This document shows positions 11,327 through 22,552 of a stretch of DNA of 64,000 nucleotides, piece by piece. Source of the DNA: Anaspis maculata. Taxonomy: Eukaryota; Arthropoda; Insecta; Coleoptera; Scraptiidae. A program made the position numbers and the translations under genes. Under the pieces are notes generated by a model. The model ran no database searches and had not been told where the DNA came from. It worked only from the letters and a program-made list of their open reading frames with translations. The DNA lies in assembly GCA_949128115.1 (NCBI GenBank), contig OX421967.1, forward strand, positions 4,268,070-4,332,069. Reading direction: 5' to 3'. Positions within the stretch are counted from its first letter, which is position 1. The number at the start of each line of letters is the position of its first letter.

Positions 11327-11924
11327 TCAATTATTGTACTTGACATACGTTGGAGCAAACACTTTTTCGAAGTGGGATTTTGCCTTTGAGATCACTTTGT
11401 GTTGGAATTGTAAATTTGACGATATATGTTCAATGTATCTTTCCTTGGTCGTCTAAGTTATAAAATCACAGTGATCTATAGGTATGGGTTACATACATAT
11501 GAGTTTGACATTGTAAAAAATAGTCGTGATTTCTTTTCAAACGATACATGCCATTTTTGCATTCCAAACATTTTGCTAGATATGGACTTTGAAACCTGAT
11601 AGAAAATGGACACTTTATTTCAACGACGATATTTTCTTCGAAGTTTATTTCGTCAGGGGTTGACGCAATAAAGCTGTTTAGGTAGTGAATCCAAATGCCA
11701 CATTTGGTAACTCTACTGCCGGTCACCTTGGTGTATGCAGCAAGAGCCACCTCTTCCTCCATTCCACCCCATTCTATGGCAGGCAAGTAGTCCAAATTCT
11801 TTGTCATGATGTTCCCCAAAGCTGTTTTAGCAGAAGCGTTGTCACCCACACAAGCCTTCATAATAGAACCTGTGATTCTGCTTCTTCTCACTTTGAACCA
11901 TACCCACTCAGCATAGCATGTCAT
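11327..11924 (-). pseudogene. YqaJ-type exonuclease domain, C-terminal half, decayed
   Basis: The frame 11466-11924 encodes a lambda-exonuclease/YqaJ-like domain, a family that degrades DNA in recombination and is widespread in mobile elements and arthropod genomes. Family motifs are in order: W..R..RITGS near the start, WGGMEEEVALAAY, the catalytic Asp in STPDE, the E-x-K of VVEIKCP, and Gln in QCQTHMYV. A stop at 11466-11468 and a one-base shift near 11430 separate it from its expected C-terminal part (KERYIEHISS, then FEKVFAPTYVKY), which ends at 11327. The ATG at 11922-11924 is only the first in frame; the protein should extend upstream. The SWIM half is on the opposite strand at 8.1-8.8 kb. 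Confidence 0.72.
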
Positions 11925-12239
11925 GTTTCATAAATGAGATGATCTCAATCATGTCACAAAATAACATCACAATGAACGTTACTTCCACATCTATGTGATG
12001 TTCATCCGCGATGTTATACGATGTAATGCCTGAGAGATGTTTCGAAATGAACTTGAATTGAACATCACACGGGACATCTACCGGACATCACATTGTTACT
12101 GCTTTCAACTTGCCGAAGTGTAACATCTCACTGACGTCAATGAGACGTAGTCACTGGGAGATTTTTCAAATTTCGCGGGCCGTCATCGTTAGCTCTGTGT
12201 GTCGGAAAATATTTAATAAATAGTTTTGTCCTATATTCC
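11925..12239. other. Non-coding stretch rich in GATGT/ACATC
   Basis: Between about 11955 and 12165 the words GATGT and ACATC recur on both strands every 10-25 bases. The stretch 14478-14708 has the same texture. I see no gene. Confidence 0.4.
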
Positions 12240-12545
12240 ATGTGTGTGATGCCAGAACAGCCTTGTGTCTTCATGTTTAGTGTGAGGCCCTGCGGGCCCT
12301 CTCTGGGCCTTCTTGTATTTTGTCGCGACTTTTGCACCTTTGATGAACCCTTGTGTCTGCTCTTGTGTTATTCGGAACCCCAAAATGGGCCCTTTTTTGT
12401 CTTATTGCGCTTTCGAATACTTTGATGACTCCCGTTTATGTCTTATTGTAATGTCCGGGGCCCCAACGGAGTCCCTTGTGTCTTGCTCTCGGTCTTGCTG
12501 TAACGTTTCTAGCCCAAGCGAGGCTCTTTGGGCTCAGTGTAGGTA
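12240..12545 (+). repeat. Short array of the 40-bp GCCC..CTTGTGTCTT minisatellite
   Basis: Diverged units built on GGGCCCTCTTGTGTCTTC appear here in the same orientation as the larger array at 29.8-31.0 kb and opposite to that at 24.1-25.4 kb. Confidence 0.6.
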
Positions 12546-12938
12546 CACTGAGAGAAAAGATTTCGAATATTTATTATGGAAAACACAGACTCGTTTATTG
12601 TTAACAAATGCCTTATTTAAATACGGCTTAATAAATATTTATTTGCATCCACCAAGCGGATTGTTTTGATAGCGTTGAAATACCTTGTTTCCTGTTATGT
12701 AATATTTGGTTATAATTACAAAACATCAGTTTGATAATGTTTTATCAATAAGAAACGTGGATAATAATAAGCAATTCGATTATTGAGTGGTAACGATAGA
12801 ATATTAGCTATGAATAATATGATCTAATTTAGTTTTTATAGGTAATTTTATGCATTATTGCTGGCTATAGATGATTCTGCCATATAATCATAAAACATAA
12901 TGAATCCATTATCAATAGCTAATAATTTGTTTAATAAA

Positions 12939-13592
12939 TACAGGGTGATTCAAAGTGTCGGACCACCTTGAAGGTGCATGATATGCAGGTATAGTACAGT
13001 ACTGGGAAGTTGTTTTAAAGATTCTAGGCTTTTCAATTTTGAAGTTATGGAGGTACAAAATTTGATTTTTTGATTTCTTCTATTTTCGTTGTTTCAAAAG
13101 ATTTTAGCAAAGACTCCATTACATATAGTGAAATAATGGATTCGACAAATCAACCTCTGAATCTGTATTGAATTTCTGTTTCCTATACAGGTTCAGTCAT
13201 AAACTACAAAAATTCAGTTTTCCTAAGAAACCAGGAGCAAAGAATTTTATAAAATTGAATTGTGTTTAATTGTGCTCTACATAGGATATGGGACTGTTTG
13301 CAGGCACTTTTGGAAAAAAATTATTCCCAAGATTCATGACTCACTCTTTATACAAAAGAGAAATTCATCACAGATTTAGAGGTTGATTTCTGGCACTCAT
13401 TGTTTTTCCATAAACAGTTCACCAAAATCTTTTGAAACAACGAAAATAGAAGCGATCGAAGAACCAACTTTTGTTCCTCCACAACTTTAAAACTGGAAGA
13501 CATTAGAATCTTTTCAACAACTTCTCAGCACTCTACTACACCTCTACATTACGCACTTTCAAGATGGTCCGACATTTTTGAGTCACCCTGTA
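12939..13592. mobile_element. Foldback element, family 1, copy 1 (654 bp)
   Basis: It opens TACAGGGTGATTCAAAGTG and closes with the complement of TACAGGGTGACTCAAAAATG; both arms are inverted copies of each other for about 300 bp with roughly 80% identity by eye. Each end is flanked by TA, the target used by Tc1/mariner elements. It has no ORF. A related copy lies at 27135-27734. Confidence 0.85.
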
Positions 13593-14260
13593 TGAATAAA
13601 TTTGCTTTCCTTCAACGAGATACTGGACAATGAATGACATGGGATGATACGACACAAATGACACCATGCACGAATAATGGCGCCGGGTGGAAATCTCTCA
13701 CCCAACCAACGCATTATATTGGCAATAATAAATAATAATATCCGAAGATACTCTGGTGTTTAAATTCATTGAGGGTGAGTTAGCGATTGTTTGTGAATAA
13801 TGCACAGTTATTATTGGGGAATAAATGGTGCCAAAGTGAAGTGATCACAGGTATATTGTTGGTTAAGAACAGGTGATTGTCCGCCAATATGTATTTGTTT
13901 ATAGTGATTAAACCGGCTCAATCACAAACAAAATGTGCAATTTGGATGTAATAAATCATTTTGTGGGAAAGCTTGACTAATATTTGATACAGAATAATAC
14001 ATTCATTGAATCTTATGAACTCTTATGAACAACTGGCATAATAAGCCCCTTGGTTATAATGAATATGAGTGATTTCAAAATAATTATTTGATGTAAACGA
14101 CATATGGTGACATATACTTTGTTATAGTATTTGTTATAAAATTGGTACGAAACAAGTATTTATTACCTATAAATGAAACTTTTCTCTCAGTGTATCGTTT
14201 GGAGTCTTAATGAAATATCTCTGAACATTAAGAGCGCTGTTCAAATATACTGTATTAGAC
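13593..14260. other. Intergenic, AT-rich
   Basis: I see no gene, no repeat structure and no clear regulatory motif. Confidence 0.5.
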
Positions 14261-14263
14261 AAG

Positions 14264-14348
14264 TTGGTAGCTTAGACGAACCGGCAGCAGTGTCTCTATC
14301 ACCTGTGGAGATCCAGGCTCGAATCCTACGGAGGACGCCAATAGAAGA
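14264..14348 (+). other. tRNA-like sequence, possible SINE head
   Basis: The sequence TAGCTTAGACG resembles a Pol III A box, and GGCTCGAATCC about 50 bases later differs from the B-box consensus by one base. The T stem pairs at only three positions and no acceptor stem forms cleanly, so it is not a functional tRNA. A tRNA-derived SINE or a tRNA pseudogene would explain it. Confidence 0.35.
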
Positions 14349-15275
14349 ACAACTTTTCTTAGGGAAAAAACGTGCTGTATAGATTGTAAAAATTAGTAAA
14401 AATAGGTGCGGAACCTCCTGTGACATAGAATTATGTTGAACAGTGGTAAAAAATAATTTTTATTCCAAAATACACATTCAAAATGCGACGTATCATGTAC
14501 GTCATTCAGTGATATCTACGAGATGTGAAATAGCGATATAGATAGTGTGTCACATTTGGACATCTTTGAGATATCTCATTCATGTTCTAATCACCCGGAC
14601 ATAAGAGGTAACAGAGATGTCCACTTAACATCGCATAGACTTTTTTGTTAACATCGCAGTTGTGACTTGAACATCTAAGTGATGTCACAGAGATGTTTTC
14701 TTGCAGAGTGGGTAGTTTTGACTGCGATTGTCTTCTCGATAAGACAACCACGCTTCCGCTCTACAAGTTGTTTACCTATGCATTGAGGTTTGAGGTTATG
14801 TCACGCTGTCACATTCAAACTTCTTTTGCTAATATAATGTTCAAGAAAAAAGATAAAAAATTGGAGTACCTATGCTCCAAAATGACCTCTGGGTTCTGTA
14901 GTTTGTCACTTCGTACCCCAATATAGTTAAATACGCAAGGTAGTGCTACCAAAAGAAAGTTCTGAAATTTCCTTTGTCCTCAGACTATTGTTGGATCCGG
15001 CATTAAAAATGGCGATGCTGACGTCACACTAATATTCGAGCTAATATTGCTTATTAAGGGTGTAGGAAACTGGGATAGGATTGTTCACAATGATTTTGTG
15101 GTTGTGTCTCATTGGTATAGATGGCGGCAGCAGCACCGTGCACATAATCATCCCAGTCCATAATAAGCCACATAATAAGCGCATCAATCCTCGCATCAAT
15201 CATCCATCATCTCCTGATCGGTTGTGATATAGTACTTATTATACACAGGTACATAAACCTCTCCATTATCACAGA
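14349..15275. other. Intergenic and presumed upstream region of ZNF-2
   Basis: The first part (14478-14708) repeats GATGT/ACATC words. The remainder should hold the ZNF-2 promoter and 5'UTR, but I recognise no core promoter element. Confidence 0.4.
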
Positions 15276-17110
15276 ATGTAAGTTGCCTTGTCAGTAAATG
15301 GCTTGAACAGTTTTCATCAACAAACCATCAATAATTCTCATTTCTGTCCTATTCCAGGTTAGAACTACCACCCGAAATCGTTGAGACGTACATTTGTTCG
15401 CAATGTTCGCATCGAACTGAATCCGTCTTTCAACTCAACCACCACGTCCAGAGGAATCACATAAATGTTTATGCAGCCGAACTGTTCCATGCTATTGTCG
15501 AACCGCAACAGTTCCCTTGCATCTGTTGCGACTACAAAAGCTACTATCAGTTCGAATTGTACGAACATTGCAAACTAATACATAGTCTGGCGACGACCGA
15601 AAACTATGAAAATGAGACATTTTGCGACATTGTTGGAAAATATCCGTGTGGCTTCTGCAGATACCAATCGGATTCGAGTCTATTCATCACAAAACATCAC
15701 ACTTCATGTGGAAAGAAGCCGACGGGGGAGCCACAAGAAACCAAAAACGAGACCCGAGGCATAACAACACCAGATTTGGACGTGGTTGTAGCAAAAACGA
15801 CCATCAGAAACGATCGAGGAGACGATGGAGTTACGGAGCCGAACATGTCGACGCATGATTCGAGTGGTCAAACAGACTGGTTTCACTGCAACCATTGTTC
15901 GCATCGAGCAAAACGGAAAGCAAATTTGAGAAGGCACATGATGAATAAACATACTAGTGATGAAAAAATCAACTGGATCCAGTGCAGCCATTGCTCGTAC
16001 CGAGTTAAAGACAAGTCGAAATTGAAAACGCACAACTTGTTGAAACATACTCCGAATGAAGAAATCAAATGGTTTCAGTGCAATCATTGTTCGTACCGAG
16101 CCAAACAAAAGCCGACATTGAAAGTACACCTGTTGCAACATGCTACGAATGAAGAAATCAACTGGTTCAATTGCAATCATTGTTCGTACCGAGCTAAACA
16201 AAAGTCGACTTTGAAATCACACCTGTTGCAACATGCTACGAATGAAGAAATCAACTGGTTCAATTGCAATCATTGTTCGTACCGAGCTAAAGACAAGTCG
16301 ACTTTTAGAAGACACCTGTTGAAACATGCTACGAATGAAAAAAACAACTGGTTCCATTGCAATCATTGTTCATATCGAACTAAACACAAGTCGCAAGTGA
16401 AAATTCACCACACGTGTGATCATGCTACGAATGAAGAAAACGGATGGTTTCAGTGCAGTCTTTGCTCGTACCGAGTTAAAGACAAGTCGAACTTGAGAAG
16501 GCACAACTTGTTGAAACATACTCCGAATGAAGAAATCAAATGGTTTCAGTGCAATCATTGTCCGTACCGAGCAAAACAAAAGCTAACATTGAAAGTACAC
16601 CTGTTGCAACATGCTACGAATGAAGAAATCAACTGGTTCAATTGCAATCATTGCTCGTACCGAGCTAAACAAAAGTCGACTTTGAAATCACACCTGTTGC
16701 AACATGCTACGAATGAAGATATCAACTGGTTCCATTGCAATCATTGCTCGTACCGAGCTAAAGACAAGTCGACTTTGAGAAGACACCTGTTGAAACATGC
16801 TACGAATGAAGAAATCAAATGGTTTCAGTGCAATCAATGTTCGTACCGAGCAAAACAAAAGCCGACTTTGAAAGTACACCTGTTGAAACATGCTACGAAT
16901 GAAGAAATCAACTGGTTCCATTGCAATCATTGTTCGTACCGAGCTAAACGTAAGTCGCAAGTGACAAGTCACCACATGTATAATCATGCTACGAATGAAG
17001 AAATTGAATGGTTTCAGTGCAGTCGTTGCTCGTATCGAGCTAAACAAAAGTTACATTTGAGAAGGCACATGGTGAGAAGGCATCCTACAAATGGAGAGAA
17101 TCTAATTTGA
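15276..17110 (+). CDS. ZNF-2: C2H2 zinc-finger protein, 584 aa, start codon split by an intron
   Basis: CDS joins 15276-15277 to 15358-17110. The AT of the start codon ends exon 1 (CAGAAT|GTAAGT) and its G opens exon 2 (CTATTCCAG|G); translation then runs open to TGA at 17108-17110. The N-terminus repeats the three-unit module of ZNF-1 (ICSQCSHRTE, FPCICCDYK, YPCGFCRYQ). After a Thr/Glu-rich linker come 13 canonical fingers, W-F/I-x-C-x-x-C-(S/P)-(Y/H)-R-x-K-x-K, x-L-x-x-H-x3-4-H, linked by ATNEE(I/N). Linkers are not TGEKP, so DNA affinity per finger is uncertain. Fingers 2-6 and 7-12 repeat in the same order, showing block duplication. It is likely nuclear; target unknown. Confidence 0.88.
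15278..15357 (+). other. Intron splitting the ZNF-2 start codon
   Basis: This 80-bp intron runs from GTAAGTTG to TATTCCAG and lies between AT and G of the initiator ATG. Confidence 0.7.
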
Positions 17111-17269
17111 GAAAAAGACAGGTTTATTGAACAAGATACCCACATGTTGTGTGCTTTAATGAGTGGACTGTGTTCCTTATTGGTTTCAACGTGGTTTATT
17201 TTTAAAAATTACAAAAAGTCGGTTGATCCTTCTTTGACGTTTTTCTTGTTTGACGACAATTTCGACAGC

Positions 17270-17612
17270 TGTCAAATCTGCCTATATTCGTTCTGCGCGC
17301 CTACCTGTTGATAGGCGGAGGCAAAGGGCCAGAGTGGCCCTCAGCATCTTCCCCCCTTGGAACGAACTTGGAAGAGGGCACAGCTTCCTAACTAAACGCT
17401 GGAGTTGTCCAGTGGATGTTCGTATTGTTGCCACGCTGGCAACGTCGTCTCGACCAGTGTGAGTGGCTATCACTCTTTGTGGGATAACCTTATACCACAC
17501 CCTGTATGTTTACCTGTTCCCTATAAAAGGAGACCCTTCGTTGAAATGAGCAGTTTGAATAAACATCTCATAGTATACACATTTGTCTTTACCGCTTTAC
17601 CTAATATACTAC
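17270..17612 (+). mobile_element. Probable gypsy LTR or LTR fragment
   Basis: The stretch contains CCCTATAAAAGGAGACCC (TATA box) at about 17519 and GAATAAAC (poly-A signal) about 40 bases later, the compact U3-R layout of many gypsy LTRs. Gypsy pol follows within 30-40 bases in the same orientation. No second LTR is visible, so boundaries are uncertain. Confidence 0.5.
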
Positions 17613-17639
17613 ATAACACTCTTGCCAATGGCTTTATTA

Positions 17640-19782
17640 ATAATTGCAAAGAGTGTACATCGATGACATTATTATTCGAACAGAAGATCAAAAAGAACAC
17701 GACGAAATTCTTGAGAAAGTATTGAATTCAGCCAGAAAGCATGGAGTGAAATTCAATCTAGCAAAATGCCAAATTGCGGTTGATGAAATTGAATTTATGG
17801 GACACATTATGAATGAGAAAGGAATAGAAATTGGTACAAATCGAGTTGAAGCTATAAAAGAAATGCCCACACCAAAGTGTAAAATAGACGTTAAGCGTTT
17901 GATCGGTGTTGTAATTTATGTAAATAAATACATTCAAAACTATTAAATAGAAACACAGGCACTGAGAGATCTTTTGAAAAAAGATACACGCTTCAGTTGG
18001 GAAGAACCTCAAATACAAGCTCTTGAAAAAGTTATGGAAAATCAACTCCAAATCCTGTTTTACAGTTTTTTAATCTCAAGAAAAATATCACGGTGACAGT
18101 AGATGCAAGTCAAAACGGCGTAGGTGCATGCCCACCACAAGAAAACAAACCAGTCTGCTATTCATCAAAATCATTCACAGAAACACAAAAATTATATTCC
18201 CAGATAGTTAAAGAAATGTTTGCAGTTTTATACGGGTTGCAAAAATTTCACGGTTATGTTTTTGGAAGACAAGTCATAGTGCAAAGTGACCATAAACCAC
18301 TTTTGGTCATAATTAAAGAGCCAATCGATGAATGTCCGCCCAGACTTCAACGTTTGCTGCTACAATTACAAAGATGCCAATTCACTTTGAATTACAGAAG
18401 AGACAGCGAACTGATAATTGCAGACGCATTGTCGCGAGCCTATTTGCGTGAAACAGACTCAAATGACGAAGAAAATATGTCAATTGATGAGAACGAACAA
18501 ATATGCGTAAATAATTCAGGTTCAAATATTACAGATGAATATCTGGAAAAAATAAAAACTGAAAAAAATAAAAACTGAAAAAGATGAAGAATTGAAGATT
18601 CATACTCAAATTGTTACCAGGGGCTGGCCAAATAACAATAAAGTGAACGAAAAAATTGAAATCCATACGAAGTACCTACATGAGCGAACTAACAATAAAT
18701 AAGGGTATTATTTATAAAGGGCAAGCATGCGTCATTCCAAGGTCATTGAGCAAAGAAATCCTGGGTGAGATACATTACAGCCACTTCGGTTATAACAAAA
18801 GTGTGAAAATGAGCAAGGACAGTGTATTCTGGCCCACCATCCGAAACGAAATTAGACAATTGATAGAATTGTGTCCGATTTGACAAAAATTCAACCCTTC
18901 TCAAAGGAATGAACCGTTGCGTACCCATGACGTACATGCGATCCCTTGGTTCAAAGTAGGTACCGACATTTTTTAACTGTTTGGGGAACAATACCTAATC
19001 CTAGTAGACTACTATTCTAAATCCGTAGAAGTGGAGAAACTTACCGGAAACACAACAAGTAATAAAATTATTAAAATAATTGAAAGCATTTTTGCAAGGT
19101 TCGGCGTCCCATACATTCTGGTGAGTGACGGTGGTCTTCAGTGTACCGCCATAAATTTCAAGAATTTCCGCTCTGAATGGGGTTTCAAACATTCAATCAC
19201 CTCACCATATCATGGCCAGTCCAACGGCATGGCCGAGCGGCAGGTACAAAACGTGAAAAATATTTTCAAGGAAGTCCTAGAAGATAATAAAGCCTAGATA
19301 TGGCACTGTTAAAATGGAGAAACACTCCTATTTTTGAAAACACAACTCTATCCGAAGTATTAATGTCGAGACGCACCAGAAATCCTTTGTTACCTCCTAA
19401 CGTAAATAAATTTCAGACGCACATGATTAATACAATGAAATACATGAAACATCTGAATGAGAAAGAAAATTAAGCAACGAATTATTATAATCACAGAATC
19501 GGAGTCAGACAATTAAAACCATTGGCAAATAATGAAAAAGTTTGGGTACAAGTAAAACCACATTCAAACTGGCTACCAGGAATAATCATCAGCAGGCTAG
19601 GTGATCGTAGATATGAAATAGAAGTAGAACGAAAAGGAAATCATGTACGAAACAGAAAATATCTCAGACCTAGAGAATCAAGTTTATCCAATAAAAACAA
19701 TTGTACTTGTTCGCATAAGCCAATCAGAAGACACAGAAGACAGAAGACATCGCGTCAAAGCGATAATATATCGAACCTATAG
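17640..19782 (+). mobile_element. Decayed gypsy pol (RT C-terminus, RNase H, integrase)
   Basis: Reading order is RT from VYIDDIIIRT (17650) through MGHIM; RNase H with VTVDASQNGVGA (18090), KEMFAVLYGLQKF and SDHKPL; ADALSRAYL (18420); integrase zinc region with HYSHFGYNK (18770); integrase core with Asp in LVDYYSKS (about 19005), Asp in VSDGG (19125) and Glu in NGMAERQVQ (19225); and a C-terminal domain around VWVQVKPHSNWLPG. Several stops and shifts break it (17944, 18576, 18882, 19295). Gag, protease and the N-terminal RT are absent between it and the LTR-like piece, so a large internal deletion has occurred. Confidence 0.85.
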
Positions 19783-20520
19783 GTGTATTCGTTGACACAA
19801 TTGAACAAAAAACACTAGAACATCTTCCTGAAATAGTGAAAACTATTTGAATATTGGAAGTTGGTCATTTTGGAGGGGTGTTTTCATTGATGACCTTGGT
19901 GGTAATACACTTATACGGCCTACTATTTTAAAGAGTCAGGTGAATTGTCGTATGTAATACACCGATAGGTGAGGTGTATTATCGCTACATCGAGGATTTT
20001 CACGAGGGGATCCGAGTGTAAATCGAGATGTAAGCGATAATATATCGAATCTAGAGGTGTATTTGTTAAGACAATTAACCGAACGACACTGAAAATCTTC
20101 ATAAAAAAGTGAAAACTATTTGAATGCTTGAGGTTTTGGTCATTCTGGAGGGGTGTTTTCACCAATGACCTTGGTGGTAATACACTTGAACGGCCTACTA
20201 TTTAAGGAGTGAGGTGAATTGTCGTATGTAATACACCGATAGGTAAGGTGTATTATCGCTACATCGAGGATTTTCACGAGGGGATCCGAGTGTAAATCGA
20301 GATGTAAGCGATAATATATCGAACGTAGAGGTGTATTCATGGAGACAATTAACCAAACAACACTGGAAATCTTTCTGAAAAAGTGAAAACTATTTGAATG
20401 TTCGAAGTTGGTCATTCTGGAAGGGTGTTTTTACCAATGACCTTGGTGGTAATAATACACTTATACGGCCTACTGTTTTGAGAAGTGAGGTGAATTGTCA
20501 CAGGTATATCCCTGATAGGT
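19761..20520. repeat. 274-bp tandem repeat, about 2.8 copies
   Basis: The marker CGATAATATATCGAA occurs at 19761, 20035 and 20309, exactly 274 bp apart. Each unit also contains GACCTTGGTGGTAATAC and TTTTCACGAGGGGATCCG. The array begins at the end of the gypsy relic. The repeated ORFs inside are a consequence of the repeat. Confidence 0.88.
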
Positions 20521-20828
20521 AGAGGTTGCTTTGGAGGAATATAGTTCTTGTGTCTTCCCAGTCAGATAATTTATTGTTCGGCTTTGATTTTTTTTGAAGG
20601 TATCTAAACTAGGTACAGCCATTTGAAATAAGTAGGTAGGTGAACGCGGTGATGAACAAAAAACAATAAAATTCTTCAAATATTTGAAACACTAGCTGAT
20701 CAACCATTAACTCCAATAAAGAAGGCAGGCATGTATTCCAGAGTCACGCTAATTTTATCTTGATGTTGTTGTTGTTGTCTCTCTTGTCTTACTTCTACCC
20801 TTTTCAAAGCTCATCAGTGTTTATCCCT
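20521..20828 (-). other. 3' flank of LRR gene A
   Basis: The part next to the gene, on the minus strand, contains a CAA-rich stretch and AAGATAAAATTAGCGTGACTC, matching the 3' flank of LRR gene C (34,240-34,300), so this is shared 3'UTR. The remainder has no recognised feature. Confidence 0.55.
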
Positions 20829-21900
20829 TCAGTTCTTACATCTAGGATACGGCATATCCAAATACTCTCTGAACTTCCAAATAGCATTTGTCGTCGCCAA
20901 AACTTCTCCGCAAGACATAGTCTCCTGCTGGTAATCCAACTTTTCCAAACTGAGCCAGTGATTTTTTAGCGTTTCCACTAAATCAACGTCCTTGAAAGGT
21001 CAACAAAAATCAGCAATTGTTTTTCAAACATACGAACATTGATTAATTGTGTCTTACAGCCGTCAGATTGTTGATTTTGTTGCTGTTAAAATCGAGTTTT
21101 CTCAATTTGGCAAGACCGACCAAATCATTCCACGGAAGACTTTCCAACTGGTTCCGGCTGATGTCGAATATCTTCAAGCCGTGCAAATTCGCCAAGAGTC
21201 CATTGTCCAGGTTCTTCAGATTATTCCAACTCAAATCCAGTTCCTCCAGTTTCGACAATTTTGAGAAAAGTGCCCTGTCGAGCATCGCGAGTTTATTCTC
21301 ACGTAAATTCAAAGTTTTCAAATCGACCAAATCATCAAACGCTCCGGCTTCTACAGTTTCAAGGTCGGTGCGATAAATGAGAAGGTGTTTCAATTTGTTC
21401 AGTCCTTTGAACAGTGTCTTTGGCACGTGGAGGATGTTTCGACGGCCATTTATACCCAAAGATTCCAAGTTCGCCAGTCCGGTGAACGCATAATCGGAAA
21501 ACGGTCTCGTGCCATTCACGACGGTATTTTCGTCATAAACGATGACGGTTAAATTCACACAGTTTGCAAAAGCCCCACTGGTCTTTTTTGGAAGATTATT
21601 TCGTTTAAAAGTGATTTTTGTAATTCCAGGCGATGAGCAAAGTGCACCGTCCTCAATTTTGTCCAAGTTAGAGTTGTCAATCCACACGTGATCGATGTCG
21701 GAAAGCTCTGAAAGCGACGTGGGATATATTGTGCCTTTCAATTGGCTGAAAATAATCGCTTTCCAATCGGGACTGTCTGTGTGATTACCACGGAAAACTT
21801 CTTTTTTCTTGAATTCGTGGTTTCTCACTTTAATCAAACATGACGTTTGAGAAATTATTGAAAGAAATAGAAATGCGGCGGCTGCTGTCAACGCTTTCAT
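20829..21900 (-). CDS. LRR-A: secreted leucine-rich-repeat protein, 334 aa
   Basis: CDS joins exon 21058-21900 to exon 20829-20990. ATG at 21898-21900 opens a signal peptide (about 22 residues ending SQTSC). Next is a region shared only within this family: GNHT sequon, SKGTIY-like stretch, SNLDKIEDGALCSSPG. From about residue 145 come six LRRs of 24 residues (LxxLxLxxN; for example LEELDLSWNNLKNLDNGLL). Exon 2 adds 53 residues with NHW, QYQQE.MSC and TTxAIW, conserved in paralogues and unlike a standard LRR cap. No membrane anchor is visible, so it is probably secreted; the ligand is unknown. The donor is GCT|GTAAG and the acceptor TTCAAG|GAC; both exons are in phase. It looks intact. Confidence 0.88.
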
Positions 21901-21901
21901 C

Positions 21902-21961
21902 CTAAAAACAAGCGTTACAAAAATAAACTGATTCGGTTCAAGCCGAGTTCTGAACACTCAC
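21902..21961 (-). other. 5'UTR intron of LRR-A
   Basis: The minus strand reads AATTAT|GTGAGTGTTC and ends TTTTTAG|G directly before the ATG. The same arrangement occurs in the three paralogues. Confidence 0.65.
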
Positions 21962-22032
21962 ATAATTACTGGCTTCAGCTGCGATGATTGAAAAACATCT
22001 GAAATTTGTGTTGTTTAAAGATAAGTATTTTA

Positions 22033-22100
22033 GGATTTATAGCATAAACATATATATACCTTAAACATCGAATTGAAGGTCAGTAGTTGAGGCTAGGTCA
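22033..22100 (-). promoter_or_regulatory. LRR-A promoter: two AGGTCA half-sites and TATA box
   Basis: Half-sites lie at 22095-22100 and 22077-22082, read as TGACCT on the gene strand, with 12 bases between them; the proximal one is TGACCTTCAATTCGAT. GCTATAAAT lies at 22035-22043. The half-site is about 180 bp before the ATG. Confidence 0.55.
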
Positions 22101-22239
22101 ATTTATTAGGAAATATATCAAGCCATCAATGAGTAAACACATCATTTGGCTGTGCGTACTAAGTAGGTACCCTAGGTACACAAAATGTTCCACTGTTTAT
22201 GCGAAAAAACAGTAGGTGTAGGCACTAGAGTATCGGGAA

Positions 22240-22500
22240 TATTAGGCCCGCAAAAAATAAGTACCCATACTTAGAGGCACAAAGGGGTCCCTATAGAACT
22301 TCAACCAACATATAAAGACTCCATAGGAGCTGACTAGAGCTTCGAAAACTAACACAATGTGAAAAAGGGCTCAGCAGGGCTAAAAATGGAACTTAAACAC
22401 ACGTAGGAGCACATAGGGCTCCGAGAAACCTGATAAGGCACTAAGAAGCTTCCTAATATTCCAGAAACATAAAAAAATCAGAAAGGGATCACTTGGGCTG
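22240..22500 (-). repeat. 40-bp minisatellite, left flank
   Basis: Degenerate units with AAGGGGTCCCTATAG and GGGCTCCGA, the reverse orientation of the 29.8-kb array. Confidence 0.6.
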
Positions 22501-22552
22501 CAAACGATGATTTGAGACGCAAGGGACTCAATCTAAAAGGGGTCCAGCAGGT

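Noticed and set aside
14264..14348. Functional tRNA gene
   Set aside because: The B box is good but the T stem and acceptor stem do not pair, so I list it only as tRNA-like.
15704..17047. Long minus ORFs opposite ZNF-2
   Set aside because: They are antisense shadows of the repeated fingers.
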